The notes below the pieces were generated by a model. It searched no databases and was not told where the DNA came from. It was given only the letters and a program-made list of their open reading frames with translations. From contig JAQVCV010000010.1 in NCBI GenBank assembly GCA_028689615.1, forward strand, positions 26,412 to 90,411: a stretch of 64,000 bases of DNA, in the 5' to 3' direction. Origin of the DNA: Bacteroidales bacterium. GTDB taxonomy: Bacteria; Bacteroidota; Bacteroidia; Bacteroidales; TTA-H9. Shown piece after piece: positions 34,901 through 41,911 of the stretch (within the stretch, counting starts at the first letter, position 1; every line of letters begins with the position of its first letter). A program made the position numbers and the translations under genes.

Positions 34901-35239
34901 CGGAGAATTAAGTTTCCAATTGGAATATAGACTGTCTGCAGAGCCAATGGATGATTGAGAGAGTTGAAACTCTCTGTTGTTTTTATACAGAGTGGCTAGT
35001 TTGAACAAGGCCGCTACGTATCCTTCATGGTTTTTGGCCTCTGAGAGCGATTTTAATGCTTGTATGTAAACCTTTTTAGCCTCTTCGGTTTTGCCAATTT
35101 TCTCCAGCCTTGCCGCTTCTTTTTGCCATTCAGGAATAACATCTGGATTGAAAACAGCCTGTAGGGTGGGGGTGTATATAAAGAAAAACAGTAAAGTTGT
35201 CAAAACAACAACAAACAATACGATGGCTTTCAGTCGCAT
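31952..35239 (-). CDS. Membrane-anchored TPR-CHAT (caspase-fold) protease
   Basis: 1095 residues. The N-terminal helix (IVLFVVVLTTLLFFFIY) after MRLK predicts a signal anchor. A long array of about ten or more TPR repeats covers roughly 35-480, for example LGMAYSNMERFTESIQNLNLA and YGNFLHTTGQNKLAANYYKKAL. A linker with helical segments follows (about 500-700). The CHAT domain is about 730-1060, with catalytic His919 (ILHLALHTMID) and Cys966 (LAVLSSCNTGIGQL). A second transmembrane helix (YTILTLSILLLGALFVIV) is followed by KKARGKL. The topology puts TPR and CHAT in the periplasm. It converges on the sigma/TPR pair. The substrate is unknown; a -7 box TAAATTTG lies at 35304-35311. Confidence 0.9.
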   Translation of the reverse strand: MRLKAIVLFVVVLTTLLFFFIYTPTLQAVFNPDVIPEWQKEAARLEKIGKTEEAKKVYIQALKSLSEAKNHEGYVAALFKLATLYKNNREFQLSQSSIGSADSLYSNWKLNSPLLLGDIKHLQGTLKIIFNENFAAINLLKKSLEIKRTVLADNDTSLSVTYNNLGMAYSNMERFTESIQNLNLAINSLASKKENKTALLAKYHENLGITFARMGDYSKARDYQLRSLAEKQNGGQSTDIQNIALAFLNLGQTETTLGNLDSAFNMLNTAESLLLSLKKVETTEIDIVYNLKGNLYSLSGDYERALMYYNKSLSMLRRKSPGHPRIKEIEMNIGHIYFIRQEYKKSVDYYMASLSGSESALNNIKTYRNLGRSLEALQEYDQAEKNFLKAIEMAEAKYGKFHYELSASYLQYGNFLHTTGQNKLAANYYKKALKINKQLFGEKNRDVAGCYLRLGELALNQENLTEGLQYYHNALLSLEDGFNESNPHTSPSTSFQSPDYYLMNALAGKGDAFYRLYKTNNQLKDLYLSFNNYKTTSNVINQIRNQMSSEESNLAISSRLREYLAGALRTTTTLYNVTGDNYYLSEAFRFAENGKSAILMAGLNDREGINYKDKTKRNQQSEARKLRNNIAGYKKLIYDEYKMENPKLSKIDLWREKLFELEQELELVMTKTKDSNLNIQSNRYGNKMLSVKELRDKLSNETIIEYSLTNDLLYTFILSKDTFLLHTTPLKSDFPILVSGYIDNIRHGLLGEPNERFSAYTKSSLLLYKTLIEPSIPHIHSSHLIIIPDGILGYIPFETLIRALPKSKIPDYHTLDYLLKHYTIRYSYTASQNYISNPKKKSGQKPFIGFAPIYQNREATTKDTISDVLALRDIPGIREEVRQISNTISGGEIFMKEQATERVFKKISGDYEILHLALHTMIDKDNPMYSKMIFSNIPDSTEDQMLNAYEVYNLDLNARLAVLSSCNTGIGQLINGEGVMSLARGFIYSGVPSVVMTLWEAEDESASGLMPIFYNNLIQGEPIDNALKQAKLNYLEQADRLRSHPYFWSSYVMIGSNQPIVSLSEQKRLPYTILTLSILLLGALFVIVKKARGKL

Positions 35240-35303
35240 CAGTAATCGAAGAGTTAACAGTTAGCAGTAGTTATTAAACGGATCAATTCCCGTTCAGTGT
35301 TTG

Positions 35304-35311
35304 CAAATTTA
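35304..35311 (-). promoter_or_regulatory. -7 box (TAAATTTG) for the TPR-CHAT gene
   Basis: An exact minus-strand TAnnTTTG match 65 bp upstream of the ATG at 35239 and downstream of the terminator that ends the T9SS gene, so the CHAT gene probably has its own promoter. Confidence 0.5.
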
Positions 35312-35344
35312 TATCTTTCGGTCTTGTTGTGCTAATAAAGTTTA

Positions 35345-35378
35345 TAAAAAAAGGCGGCACATCCGCAGAAGGCCGCCT
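35345..35378 (-). terminator. Terminator of the dockerin/T9SS gene
   Basis: AGGCGGC (35352-35358) pairs with GCCGCCT (35372-35378). On the minus strand the hairpin is followed by T7. It lies 20 bp after the T9SS gene stop. Confidence 0.85.
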
Positions 35379-35397
35379 ATTTTTGATTTAGGTTAGG

Positions 35398-36582
35398 TTA
35401 ACGTCCTATAAATAGCTTCCCTGTTGTCGATAGTTCTGGGGTGGTGGCTAACCGCAATCGATAGGTAACAACCGATTCGTTGTTCCTGAGGTCGATTATT
35501 CGGCTATAGGTGTTGCTCCCTGGATTTACCGAAAATTCCTGAGATGCAACAAGGCGTCCTGAAAGATCAAATATGTCCAAAACCGCATGCTGTTGAGCTT
35601 CGGATACAATTGATACATGAAGCGTGTTCCCTTGTAGATAGATTTGATGATTCATTTCAATCTCAGAAACCGTTGTTGCTGCCGAAGTTTTTAAGGTAAC
35701 ATTCTCAACAACCTCACCGTTGCTTGAAATGAAATGGCTCTCTATGGCTGGTGTTAGCAAAATGTTATTCCCTGATAAAGTGAATATTACACTTCCGGCA
35801 ATTAAATTAACCGGTTTAGCATCTTCTGCCATCCAGGTAATTCTTAATTGCTGGTCTTTAATTGTATATTGACATCCAGGAAGTTGAGATTCAAGGCTGA
35901 GGATCGATGTTTGTTCATCGAGGTCAAAAACCAGTACAAAACCTGTAACCGAATTATCCTTTGCCAGTATAATGTTTTGATTGTCATAAGAATTAGCTCC
36001 ATTAACATCCATAAAGACCGATGCATGATTACCTATAGTCAGATTGGGAACATAAGTACCGTTTACATCAGCTGCCGACGTTCCTCCCATATTGGTATTG
36101 TCTTTCAGTCCTGTGGTAACAGTTGCTGAAGTAAAAAACCAATCGCCCGCTGGGAAAGGGTATCCGTTTAAAAACCATCCTATTACAATGGTTGTGTAGT
36201 CATCCCATCCTACCTGACCGTCGCCAGTTACATCAGCAGCAACTTGTTGTATGGGAGATAGATTGGTGAATCCCAGAAGGTGAAGAAGCACAAGATACGA
36301 GTCGGTTAGTGTTACACCTCCTGCCGATAATGTTGTAGAAGCGTTGAGCTCATAGGTGCCATCAGGAATGTTAAGGAAGGTGTATTTTCCTGCATTATCA
36401 GTGTTTACAGTTGCTATCACCTCACCTGACATAGTTGTCATGGTTACCTGTGATGATGGAATAGGTTTGGAAGGATTGTTGTGATACAAAAGGTATCCTT
36501 CAACTGTGTTCTGTGCAAAAGCGCCAGAAACAAAAGCAAGTAACGAAAAAGAGATCAGTAAAAGATTAGTTTTTAATTTCAT
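35398..36582 (-). CDS. Secreted T9SS protein with dockerin-like and cohesin-like domains
   Basis: 394 residues from the ATG at 36582. Signal peptide MKLKTNLLLISFSLLAFVSGAFAQ. Residues about 26-85 form a carboxypeptidase-regulatory-like beta domain (VEGYLLYHNN, AGKYTFLNIPDGTYEL). About 92-140 is a dockerin-type pair, the second loop being DVTGDGQVGWDDY with Ca-binding acidic residues. About 190-285 resembles a cohesin-type beta sandwich (SVTGFVLVFDLDE, ITWMAEDAKPVNL). The C-terminal about 80 residues are T9SS sorting-domain-like (LDIFDLSGRLVASQEF). The 58-bp G9 element lies 106 bp upstream in the same orientation as at the sigma gene, suggesting shared control. Confidence 0.85.
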   Translation of the reverse strand: MKLKTNLLLISFSLLAFVSGAFAQNTVEGYLLYHNNPSKPIPSSQVTMTTMSGEVIATVNTDNAGKYTFLNIPDGTYELNASTTLSAGGVTLTDSYLVLLHLLGFTNLSPIQQVAADVTGDGQVGWDDYTTIVIGWFLNGYPFPAGDWFFTSATVTTGLKDNTNMGGTSAADVNGTYVPNLTIGNHASVFMDVNGANSYDNQNIILAKDNSVTGFVLVFDLDEQTSILSLESQLPGCQYTIKDQQLRITWMAEDAKPVNLIAGSVIFTLSGNNILLTPAIESHFISSNGEVVENVTLKTSAATTVSEIEMNHQIYLQGNTLHVSIVSEAQQHAVLDIFDLSGRLVASQEFSVNPGSNTYSRIIDLRNNESVVTYRLRLATTPELSTTGKLFIGR

Positions 36583-36687
36583 GGTGAACAAGTTTAGGTT
36601 TAGTATGAAATAATCAGTATTTTCTATAATTTGGAAAGGTAAAGGTACGAACAGGTTTCTTAATCACAATCACAACCAATACGTGCC

Positions 36688-36745
36688 TATATATTAATGT
36701 CAATTTTGGTAAAAAGGTGACCCCCCCCCAAGCCCTTTTTTTGAC
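36688..36745 (-). repeat. 58-bp G9-TCACC element, right copy
   Basis: Reverse complement of the element at 30531-30588 (52/58 identical, both with exactly nine G). It reads toward the T9SS gene. A TACCTTT motif lies between it and the ATG on the minus strand. The remainder of the gap, 36746-37185, is A+T-rich with T runs and shows no gene, RNA or repeat that I can support. Confidence 0.85.
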
Positions 36746-37185
36746 TTTTTTTTAAAACACATGTTGATTTTATTTATGTGATATGATGTAATGCAAATAA
36801 TATCAAGTTATTGTGATCAGGATTGTGATGAAAATTTTTTTTCATTTTTTTTCATTTCAAATGTGATAAATTGCACTTAATGCTCAGTTTAACCTTGGAT
36901 TTTCAACCTGAATTCTTTTTGGGTTGTTTTGGCACCCCCAGTTTAGTTGTTTTGTTCAGCTTTTGTTATGAAAATTGCCGAAATAGTCGAGTCAGTCCTC
37001 GTTAAAATCCTACTATTTTGCTATCTCACTGAATACAAGTGTTATTATGCCTTTTGAGTGTTTCGTTTTGGTGATACAGTTCAGATGCCAGGTTAAATCA
37101 CTCAAAGAAATACCATTTAAGGATAGAGGCTGCATACTTGTTTCAAATTTTTATGCTGGTTAGTAAATATTTGAATGAAAATTTA

Positions 37186-37193
37186 TACCTTTG
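37186..37193 (+). promoter_or_regulatory. -7 box (TACCTTTG) for rpsU
   Basis: An exact match 40 bp before the rpsU ATG at 37233; the longer open frame from 37191 would begin inside this box, so it is rejected. Confidence 0.55.
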
Positions 37194-37232
37194 CGCCCTA
37201 TTATTAATTTAACCAAGGAAGAGGTATTTGTT

Positions 37233-37427
37233 ATGATTATTGTTCCTGTAAAAGAAGGCGAAAGCATCGACAGAGCTTTGAAAAAACTCAAACGCAAATT
37301 TGAAAAAACCGGTGTAGTCAGAGAATTACGGGCTCGCCAGAAATTCACCAAACCCTCAGTTATTGCTAGGGAACGTCGTTTGAAAGCAATTTATGTTCAG
37401 CAGTTGCGTGCTGCCGAGGAAGCTTAA
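37233..37427 (+). CDS. rpsU: 30S ribosomal protein S21
   Basis: 64 residues. MIIVPVKEGESIDRALKKLKRKFEK (split at GESIDRALKKLKRKFEK) is the S21 signature, followed by a basic helix with RARQKFTKPSVIARERR. S21 sits on the small subunit platform near the 3' end of 16S rRNA. Short Bacteroidota form. Terminator at 37455. Confidence 0.96.
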   Translation: MIIVPVKEGESIDRALKKLKRKFEKTGVVRELRARQKFTKPSVIARERRLKAIYVQQLRAAEEA

Positions 37428-37454
37428 TTGCTTAGCTAGGGACAAATCAAAAAG

Positions 37455-37485
37455 AAGGCTTGCCGGTAAGGCAGGCCTTTTTTTA
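37455..37485 (+). terminator. rpsU terminator
   Basis: AAGGCTTGCC pairs with GGCAGGCCTT (one wobble) around GGTAA, followed by a T7 run. Confidence 0.92.
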
Positions 37486-37520
37486 TCTATCTTAGCCTGT
37501 TAGAGTAAAAAGGTTCTCCT

Positions 37521-38417
37521 ATGGAAGATTATTTTCAATATCTCTCTTTTGAAAAGCGATACTCCAATCATACGATAAAAGCCTACAAGGCAGATCTTGA
37601 TAGTTTTCGCTCTTTTCTTCTTTCTCAGTATTGCCTAACAGATGATCATTTGGCTACCAGGCAGATGGTTCGATCCTGGATTCATCAATTAGTTGATCAA
37701 GGAATGGTTGCGACAACATTAAGAAGGAAGATAAGTACTTTGCGGTCTTACTACAGATTTTTAGTTATTCGAGATGTGTTAGATGTTAGTCCCGTTAGTA
37801 AAGTTGTTTTACCTAAAACAGGAGCCCGTCTGCCAAAGTTCGTTCCACAACCCGACATGATGAAGCTTTATGATAGTGACAGGGACAACAATACCAATCA
37901 ACAGGTAAGGGATCAGTTGATTATCCAGCTTCTGTATAGTACTGGAATGCGAGTTTCGGAAATTTGCGATCTGAAGTTTTCTCAGATTGATCTTTCCAGA
38001 CAGGTTGTTAAGGTTTTAGGTAAAGGATCAAAAGAGCGCATAATACCTTTAACTCCCGTAACAGCTGAAGAATTGAGGCTTTGGTGTTGTTCGGTCACTC
38101 TGTCGGATTGCGAAGAAAGTGCTGATGGCTATGTTTTTAAAACTGAGCAAGGCAAAAAAATATACCCAAGACTTGTTTATCGCATCGTAAAGTACTATCT
38201 TAGCCAAGTGACCACCATTGATAAGAAGAGTCCACATGTGCTGCGGCATAGTTTTGCTACACATTTGCTCGATGAAGGGGCAGAGTTGGTTGCCATTAAA
38301 GCACTTCTAGGACATTCAAGTCTGGCGGCTACACAGGTATATACTCATACCTCTATAGACAAAGTTCAACGAATTTACAAACAGGCTCATCCACGAGCCA
38401 CTAAGCGAAAGGAGTGA
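37521..38417 (+). CDS. xerC: Tyrosine recombinase XerC-type
   Basis: 298 residues. An N-terminal SAM-like DNA-binding domain (about 1-85: YLSFEKRYSNHTIKAYKADL) and a catalytic domain. All catalytic residues are seen: Arg144 (TGMRVSEICDL), Lys168 (GKGSKER), His239 and Arg242 (HVLRHSFATHLL), His265 (LLGHSSLAATQ) and Tyr274. Length and motifs fit the XerC/XerD dimer resolvases rather than phage integrases, and no att site or cargo lies nearby. It is 4 bp upstream of hpf. Confidence 0.93.
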   Translation: MEDYFQYLSFEKRYSNHTIKAYKADLDSFRSFLLSQYCLTDDHLATRQMVRSWIHQLVDQGMVATTLRRKISTLRSYYRFLVIRDVLDVSPVSKVVLPKTGARLPKFVPQPDMMKLYDSDRDNNTNQQVRDQLIIQLLYSTGMRVSEICDLKFSQIDLSRQVVKVLGKGSKERIIPLTPVTAEELRLWCCSVTLSDCEESADGYVFKTEQGKKIYPRLVYRIVKYYLSQVTTIDKKSPHVLRHSFATHLLDEGAELVAIKALLGHSSLAATQVYTHTSIDKVQRIYKQAHPRATKRKE

Positions 38418-38421
38418 AAAC

Positions 38422-38721
38422 ATGAACGTTACAATTAATTCAGTTCATTTTAAGGCTGATCAGAAGCTGGAAAATTTCATTCAGTCAAAAGTTGAGAAGC
38501 TTTCTGGGCTTTTCGATGGTATTTTGGGTTCCGATATCATGCTCAAATTAGAGAATACCGAGAATCCGGAGAACAAAATTGCCGAGGTAAAGCTATTAAT
38601 CAGGGGAAACGACTTGTTTGCCCGCAAGCAATGCAAGACATTTGAAGAGGCTACTGATCAGGCTGTTGAGGCTTTGAAAAAACAGTTGGAGAAACATAAA
38701 GTAAAACTCAGAGGAAAATAA
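38422..38721 (+). CDS. hpf: Ribosome hibernation promoting factor (HPF/RaiA, short form)
   Basis: 99 residues: MNVTINSVHFKADQKLENFIQ, then VEKLSGLFDGI, DIMLKLENTENPENKIAEVKL and a basic C-terminal helix EALKKQLEKHKVKLRGK. This is the single-domain HPF fold (beta-alpha-beta-beta-beta-alpha) that binds the 30S decoding region in stationary phase. It lacks the long-form dimerisation domain. Co-transcribed with xerC; followed by the terminator 38775. Confidence 0.93.
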   Translation: MNVTINSVHFKADQKLENFIQSKVEKLSGLFDGILGSDIMLKLENTENPENKIAEVKLLIRGNDLFARKQCKTFEEATDQAVEALKKQLEKHKVKLRGK

Positions 38722-38734
38722 TTTTAAAAATTTT

Positions 38735-38751
38735 GCACAAAAGTTTTGTGC
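38735..38751. promoter_or_regulatory. 17-bp palindrome over the tRNA/tuf promoter -33 region
   Basis: GCACAAAA-G-TTTTGTGC is a perfect palindrome with a single central base. It contains the TTTG used as -33 box. It could be an operator; its one-base loop makes it a poor RNA terminator by itself. Confidence 0.5.
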
Positions 38752-38775
38752 GTTCAAGATTAGTTATTACTTTTG
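38745..38775 (+). promoter_or_regulatory. Consensus promoter of the tRNA-tuf-secE operon
   Basis: TTTG (38745-38748), a 19-bp spacer and TACTTTTG (38768-38775). The predicted start near 38782 is about 85 bp before tRNA-Tyr. Confidence 0.7.
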
Positions 38776-38804
38776 CAGTCCTTTTAAACGGGACTGCTTT
38801 TTTT
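38775..38804 (+). terminator. xerC-hpf terminator overlapping the next promoter
   Basis: GCAGTCC (38775-38781) pairs with GGACTGC (38791-38797), followed by T7. A transcript beginning near 38782 lacks the left arm and so would not form this hairpin, while readthrough from hpf would. Confidence 0.85.
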
Positions 38805-38866
38805 GAGGGGTTATCGCAGAAACGGGAAAAAGGAAAGACAAAAAGTTCTTTGAACCCTTTGTCGAA

Positions 38867-38948
38867 GGGGAGATTCCAGAGCGGTCAAATGGGGCAGACT
38901 GTAAATCTGTTGGCGCAGCCTTCGGAGGTTCGAATCCTCCTCTCCCCA
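38867..38948 (+). tRNA. tRNA-Tyr (GTA)
   Basis: 82 nt with a long variable arm. The acceptor GGGGAGA pairs with TCTCCCC; the anticodon loop CTGTAAA gives GTA; the T arm is GGAGG-TTCGAAT-CCTCC. The 3' CCA is not encoded. Confidence 0.95.
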
Positions 38949-38974
38949 CCCTCCGACAAATACGTGAGGAATTA

Positions 38975-39050
38975 GCGGAAGTAGCTCATTTGGCAGAGCG
39001 AAAGCCTTCCAAGCTTTAGGTAGCGGGTTCGAGCCCCGTCTTCCGCTCCA
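38975..39050 (+). tRNA. tRNA-Gly (TCC)
   Basis: The acceptor GCGGAAG pairs with CTTCCGC; the anticodon loop CTTCCAA gives TCC; the T arm has GGTTCGAGCCCC. A CCA is encoded at 39048-39050. Confidence 0.95.
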
Positions 39051-39062
39051 TTCCGCAAATTA

Positions 39063-39134
39063 GCCGATGTAGCTCAGGGGTAGAGCACTTCCTTGGTAAG
39101 GAAGGGGTCACGAGTTCAATTCTCGTCATCGGCT
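39063..39134 (+). tRNA. tRNA-Thr (GGT)
   Basis: The acceptor GCCGATG pairs with CATCGGC; the anticodon loop CTTGGTAAG contains GGT; the T arm is CGAG-TTCAATT-CTCG. The full 3' CCA is not encoded. Confidence 0.95.
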
Positions 39135-39182
39135 CAAAACCTTTTTGTAAGGTAGATTTTAATATGCATAAACTGTTTTAAT

Positions 39183-40370
39183 ATGGCAAAAGAAAAATTT
39201 GATCGTTCCAAACCGCATGTAAATATTGGAACAATTGGTCACGTTGACCATGGCAAAACCACTCTCACTGCTGCTATTACCCTGAATCTGGCTGCTAAAG
39301 GTTTGTCGGAGTTCAGGTCGTTTGATTCAATCGACAACGCTCCAGAAGAAAAAGAACGTGGTATTACCATTAACACTGCTCACATTGAGTATCAAACTGC
39401 TAACCGTCACTATGCTCACGTTGACTGTCCTGGTCACGCTGACTATGTGAAGAACATGGTAACTGGTGCTGCTCAGATGGACGGTGCTATTATCGTTGTT
39501 GCAGCTACCGATGGTCCTATGCCTCAGACCCGCGAGCACATCCTTCTCGCTCGTCAGGTAGGTGTGCCCCGTCTGGTTGTGTTTATGAACAAGGTTGACC
39601 TTGTTGATGATGAAGAGTTGTTAGATCTCGTTGAAATGGAAGTTCGCGAATTGTTGAGTTTCTACGGTTTCGATGGTGATGCTACTCCCGTTATCCGCGG
39701 ATCAGCCCTTGGCGCTTTGAACCAAGAGCCCAGTTGGTCAGAAAAAGTATTCGAGTTGATGGATGCTTGTGATAGCTGGATTCCCCTGCCCCCGCGCGAT
39801 GTTGACAAGCCTTTCCTGATGCCTGTAGAGGACGTGTTCTCAATTACAGGTCGTGGAACAGTTGCCACCGGAAGAATTGAAACTGGTGTTATTCACACAG
39901 GTGATCCTGTTGAAATCATCGGACTTGGTGCTGAAAAACTGAAATCAGTAGTTACTGGTGTTGAAATGTTCCGCAAGATTCTGGATACTGGTGAAGCAGG
40001 CGACAATGCCGGACTGTTGCTCCGTGGTATCGATAAAGACGAGATTCGCAGGGGTATGGTTATTGCCGCTCCTAACTCGGTGAAACCCCACAACCACTTC
40101 AAGGCTGAGGTTTACATCCTGAAGAAAGAAGAAGGTGGACGTCACACCCCATTCCATAATAAATACCGTCCGCAGTTCTACTTCCGTACAACTGACGTAA
40201 CTGGTGAAGTAACTCTTCCCGCTGGTGTTGAGATGGTTATGCCTGGTGACAACCTCACTGTAGAAGTAACATTGATTTATGAAATTGCCATGAGCCTTAA
40301 CTTGCGTTTTGCTATCCGTGAGGGTGGACGTACTGTAGGTGCAGGTCAGGTAACTGAAATTCTAGACTAA
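39183..40370 (+). CDS. tuf: Elongation factor Tu
   Basis: 395 residues. GTPase motifs: [14 protein letters not shown] (G1, about 18-31), [12 protein letters not shown] (G2), DCPGHADY (G3), [11 protein letters not shown] (G4) and SALGAL (G5). Domains 2 and 3 follow ([18 protein letters not shown], about 215-232). It brings aminoacyl-tRNA to the ribosome. It is preceded by three tRNAs and followed by a terminator and tRNA-Trp-secE-nusG, the common bacterial tuf-secE arrangement. Codon use is strongly biased, as expected for high expression. Confidence 0.99.
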   Translation: MAKEKFDRSKPHVNIGTIGHVDHGKTTLTAAITLNLAAKGLSEFRSFDSIDNAPEEKERGITINTAHIEYQTANRHYAHVDCPGHADYVKNMVTGAAQMDGAIIVVAATDGPMPQTREHILLARQVGVPRLVVFMNKVDLVDDEELLDLVEMEVRELLSFYGFDGDATPVIRGSALGALNQEPSWSEKVFELMDACDSWIPLPPRDVDKPFLMPVEDVFSITGRGTVATGRIETGVIHTGDPVEIIGLGAEKLKSVVTGVEMFRKILDTGEAGDNAGLLLRGIDKDEIRRGMVIAAPNSVKPHNHFKAEVYILKKEEGGRHTPFHNKYRPQFYFRTTDVTGEVTLPAGVEMVMPGDNLTVEVTLIYEIAMSLNLRFAIREGGRTVGAGQVTEILD

Positions 40371-40403
40371 GTTTGACTAATTCTTTTGCATATTAAAATT
40401 TTG

Positions 40404-40450
40404 AAGGTGTCCCGTGTCAAGGGATGAAATCCCGCGGGACACCTTTTTTA
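40404..40450 (+). terminator. tuf terminator
   Basis: AAGGTGTCCCG pairs with CGGGACACCTT. An inner hairpin GGGAT-GAA-ATCCC fills the loop, and T6 follows. It separates tuf from tRNA-Trp. Confidence 0.9.
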
Positions 40451-40472
40451 TGCAAAGAATAGTTATTAACAA

Positions 40473-40545
40473 ACGGGTGTAGCTCAATTGGTAGAGTAGT
40501 GGTCTCCAAAACCATTGGCTGGGAGTTCGAGTCTCTCCACCCGTG
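40473..40545 (+). tRNA. tRNA-Trp (CCA)
   Basis: The acceptor ACGGGTG pairs with CACCCGT; the anticodon loop TCTCCAAAA contains CCA; the T arm is GGGAG-TTCGAGT-CTCTC. No 3' CCA is encoded. It lies 17 bp before secE. Confidence 0.95.
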
Positions 40546-40562
40546 CAAATTTTTGACCAAGA

Positions 40563-40760
40563 ATGGCAAAATATAAGGTTATAGAATATGTTCAGGAGTC
40601 GTATGATGAACTCATCAACAAGACCTCCTGGCCTACTTGGGCTGAGCTCCAAAGTAGCGCTGTTATTGTATCCATTGCTTCCCTGATCATCGCTCTTGTG
40701 GTGTTCTTGATGGATATATCTTTCGAAAACATTCTGAAACTCTTTTATAGTTTATTCTAG
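40563..40760 (+). CDS. secE: Preprotein translocase subunit SecE
   Basis: 65 residues with one C-terminal transmembrane helix (SAVIVSIASLIIALVVFLMDISF). ESYDELINKTSWPTWAELQSS is the amphipathic segment with the conserved W-P-T/S motif. It clamps SecY in the Sec channel. It begins the secE-nusG-ribosomal block. Confidence 0.95.
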   Translation: MAKYKVIEYVQESYDELINKTSWPTWAELQSSAVIVSIASLIIALVVFLMDISFENILKLFYSLF

Positions 40761-40815
40761 CAGAGTTTTAGAAGTTTGCTTTTTTTGATCAATTTCTTTG
40801 TTACAGGGTTTAAGT

Positions 40816-41358
40816 ATGAGCGAACAGAACAGAAAATGGTATGTGGTACGCGCTGTGAGCGGAGGCGAGAAAAAGGTTAAACAATATCTGGAATCAGAAA
40901 TTGCGCGCCTTCAACTTCAAGACTTCGTGAGTCAGGTTCTTATCCCTACTGAGAAAGTTTACCAGATTCGAAACGGGAAGAAAGTTAGCAAGGAGAGGAA
41001 TTACTTTCCTGGCTATGTGCTTATTGAGGCCAACCTTGTTGGAGAGGTTCCTCACATTATCAGGAATATTCCAGGGGTTTTAGGATTCCTGGGAACTAAA
41101 GACGAGCCTGTGCCTTTGAGAAAAGGTGAGGTAAATCGAATTCTGGGTAAAGTGGACGAACTGGCAGAACAGGGAGAGGAACTCAATGTGCCTTTCATCA
41201 TTGGTGAATCTGTCGTGGTGGTTGATGGTCCCTTTAATAGTTTCAGCGGAATAATCGAAGAGATTAACGAGGAAAAGAAAAAATTGAAGGTGATGGTCAA
41301 GATCTTCGGCCGCAAAACCCCGTTAGAATTAGGATTCATGCAGGTAGCAAAGGAATAA
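40816..41358 (+). CDS. nusG: Transcription termination/antitermination factor NusG
   Basis: 180 residues from the ATG at 40816; the frame opens at a TTG at 40798, not supported. NGN domain: [20 protein letters not shown], with [15 protein letters not shown] and [12 protein letters not shown] domain at the C-terminus: [19 protein letters not shown]. It binds the RNA polymerase clamp and couples it to Rho or ribosomes. Next to secE and rplK, as in most bacteria. Confidence 0.97.
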   Translation: MSEQNRKWYVVRAVSGGEKKVKQYLESEIARLQLQDFVSQVLIPTEKVYQIRNGKKVSKERNYFPGYVLIEANLVGEVPHIIRNIPGVLGFLGTKDEPVPLRKGEVNRILGKVDELAEQGEELNVPFIIGESVVVVDGPFNSFSGIIEEINEEKKKLKVMVKIFGRKTPLELGFMQVAKE

Positions 41359-41365
41359 ATCAACA

Positions 41366-41388
41366 GAGTCCGGTGTTACGACGGACTC
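41366..41388 (+). promoter_or_regulatory. Hairpin in the nusG-rplK spacer
   Basis: GAGTCCG pairs with CGGACTC around GTGTTACGA. No T run follows, so it is not an intrinsic terminator. It is in the place where ribosomal protein L1 binds mRNA in other bacteria, so it may be a feedback or processing site (inferred). Confidence 0.4.
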
Positions 41389-41419
41389 AATTCACTACAT
41401 CTTTAATTACATTTTAACA

Positions 41420-41866
41420 ATGGCAAAAGAAGTAAGCGGATTAATCAAATTACAAGTTAAAGGAGCCGCTGCAAACCCATCACCACCCATTGGTCCTGCT
41501 TTGGGATCAAAAGGTGTCAATATCATGGAGTTTTGTAAGCAGTTTAACGCTCGTACTCAGGAGATGGCTGGGAAAATTCTTCCAGTTATTATTACTGTTT
41601 ACAAGGACAAATCTTTTGATTTTGTAATTAAGACCCCTCCGGTTGCTGTTCAGCTGATGGATGCTGCTAAACTTAAGGGAGGTTCTGCTGAACCTAACCG
41701 TAAAAAGGTAGCGTCGGTATCCTGGAATCAGGTTAAAGAAATCGCTGAAGGCAAAATGGCCGACCTGAACTGCTTCACCATCGAATCCGCAATGAGTATG
41801 GTAGCTGGAACGGCCAGGAGTATGGGAATCACGGTTACGGGTGAGAATCCCTTAGCCACAAACTAA
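41420..41866 (+). CDS. rplK: 50S ribosomal protein L11
   Basis: 148 residues. [29 protein letters not shown] contains the conserved proline-rich L11 motif (PPIGPALG). The C-terminal rRNA-binding domain ends with [13 protein letters not shown]. Part of the GTPase-associated centre on the 50S stalk base. Confidence 0.99.
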   Translation: MAKEVSGLIKLQVKGAAANPSPPIGPALGSKGVNIMEFCKQFNARTQEMAGKILPVIITVYKDKSFDFVIKTPPVAVQLMDAAKLKGGSAEPNRKKVASVSWNQVKEIAEGKMADLNCFTIESAMSMVAGTARSMGITVTGENPLATN

Positions 41867-41911
41867 TCGGATGTAATGTCCGGAATTTTGAATTATTAAC
41901 ACTGCTTTGAA

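Noticed and set aside
30531..36745. The inverted 58-bp repeats as ends of a transposon
   Set aside because: There is no transposase or integrase inside, no convincing target duplication at the outer edges, and both copies sit at gene starts pointing inward to coding regions. Kept as an alternative within the finding.
36968..37057. Short 29-codon frame in the gap before rpsU
   Set aside because: No ribosome-binding signal, promoter or family match; the region is A+T-rich with no other coding sign.
37521..38417. xerC as an integrase of a genomic island next to the tRNA cluster
   Set aside because: The length and catalytic motifs fit housekeeping XerC/D, hpf follows after 4 bp, the three tRNAs are intact, and no att-like repeat or cargo genes are present.
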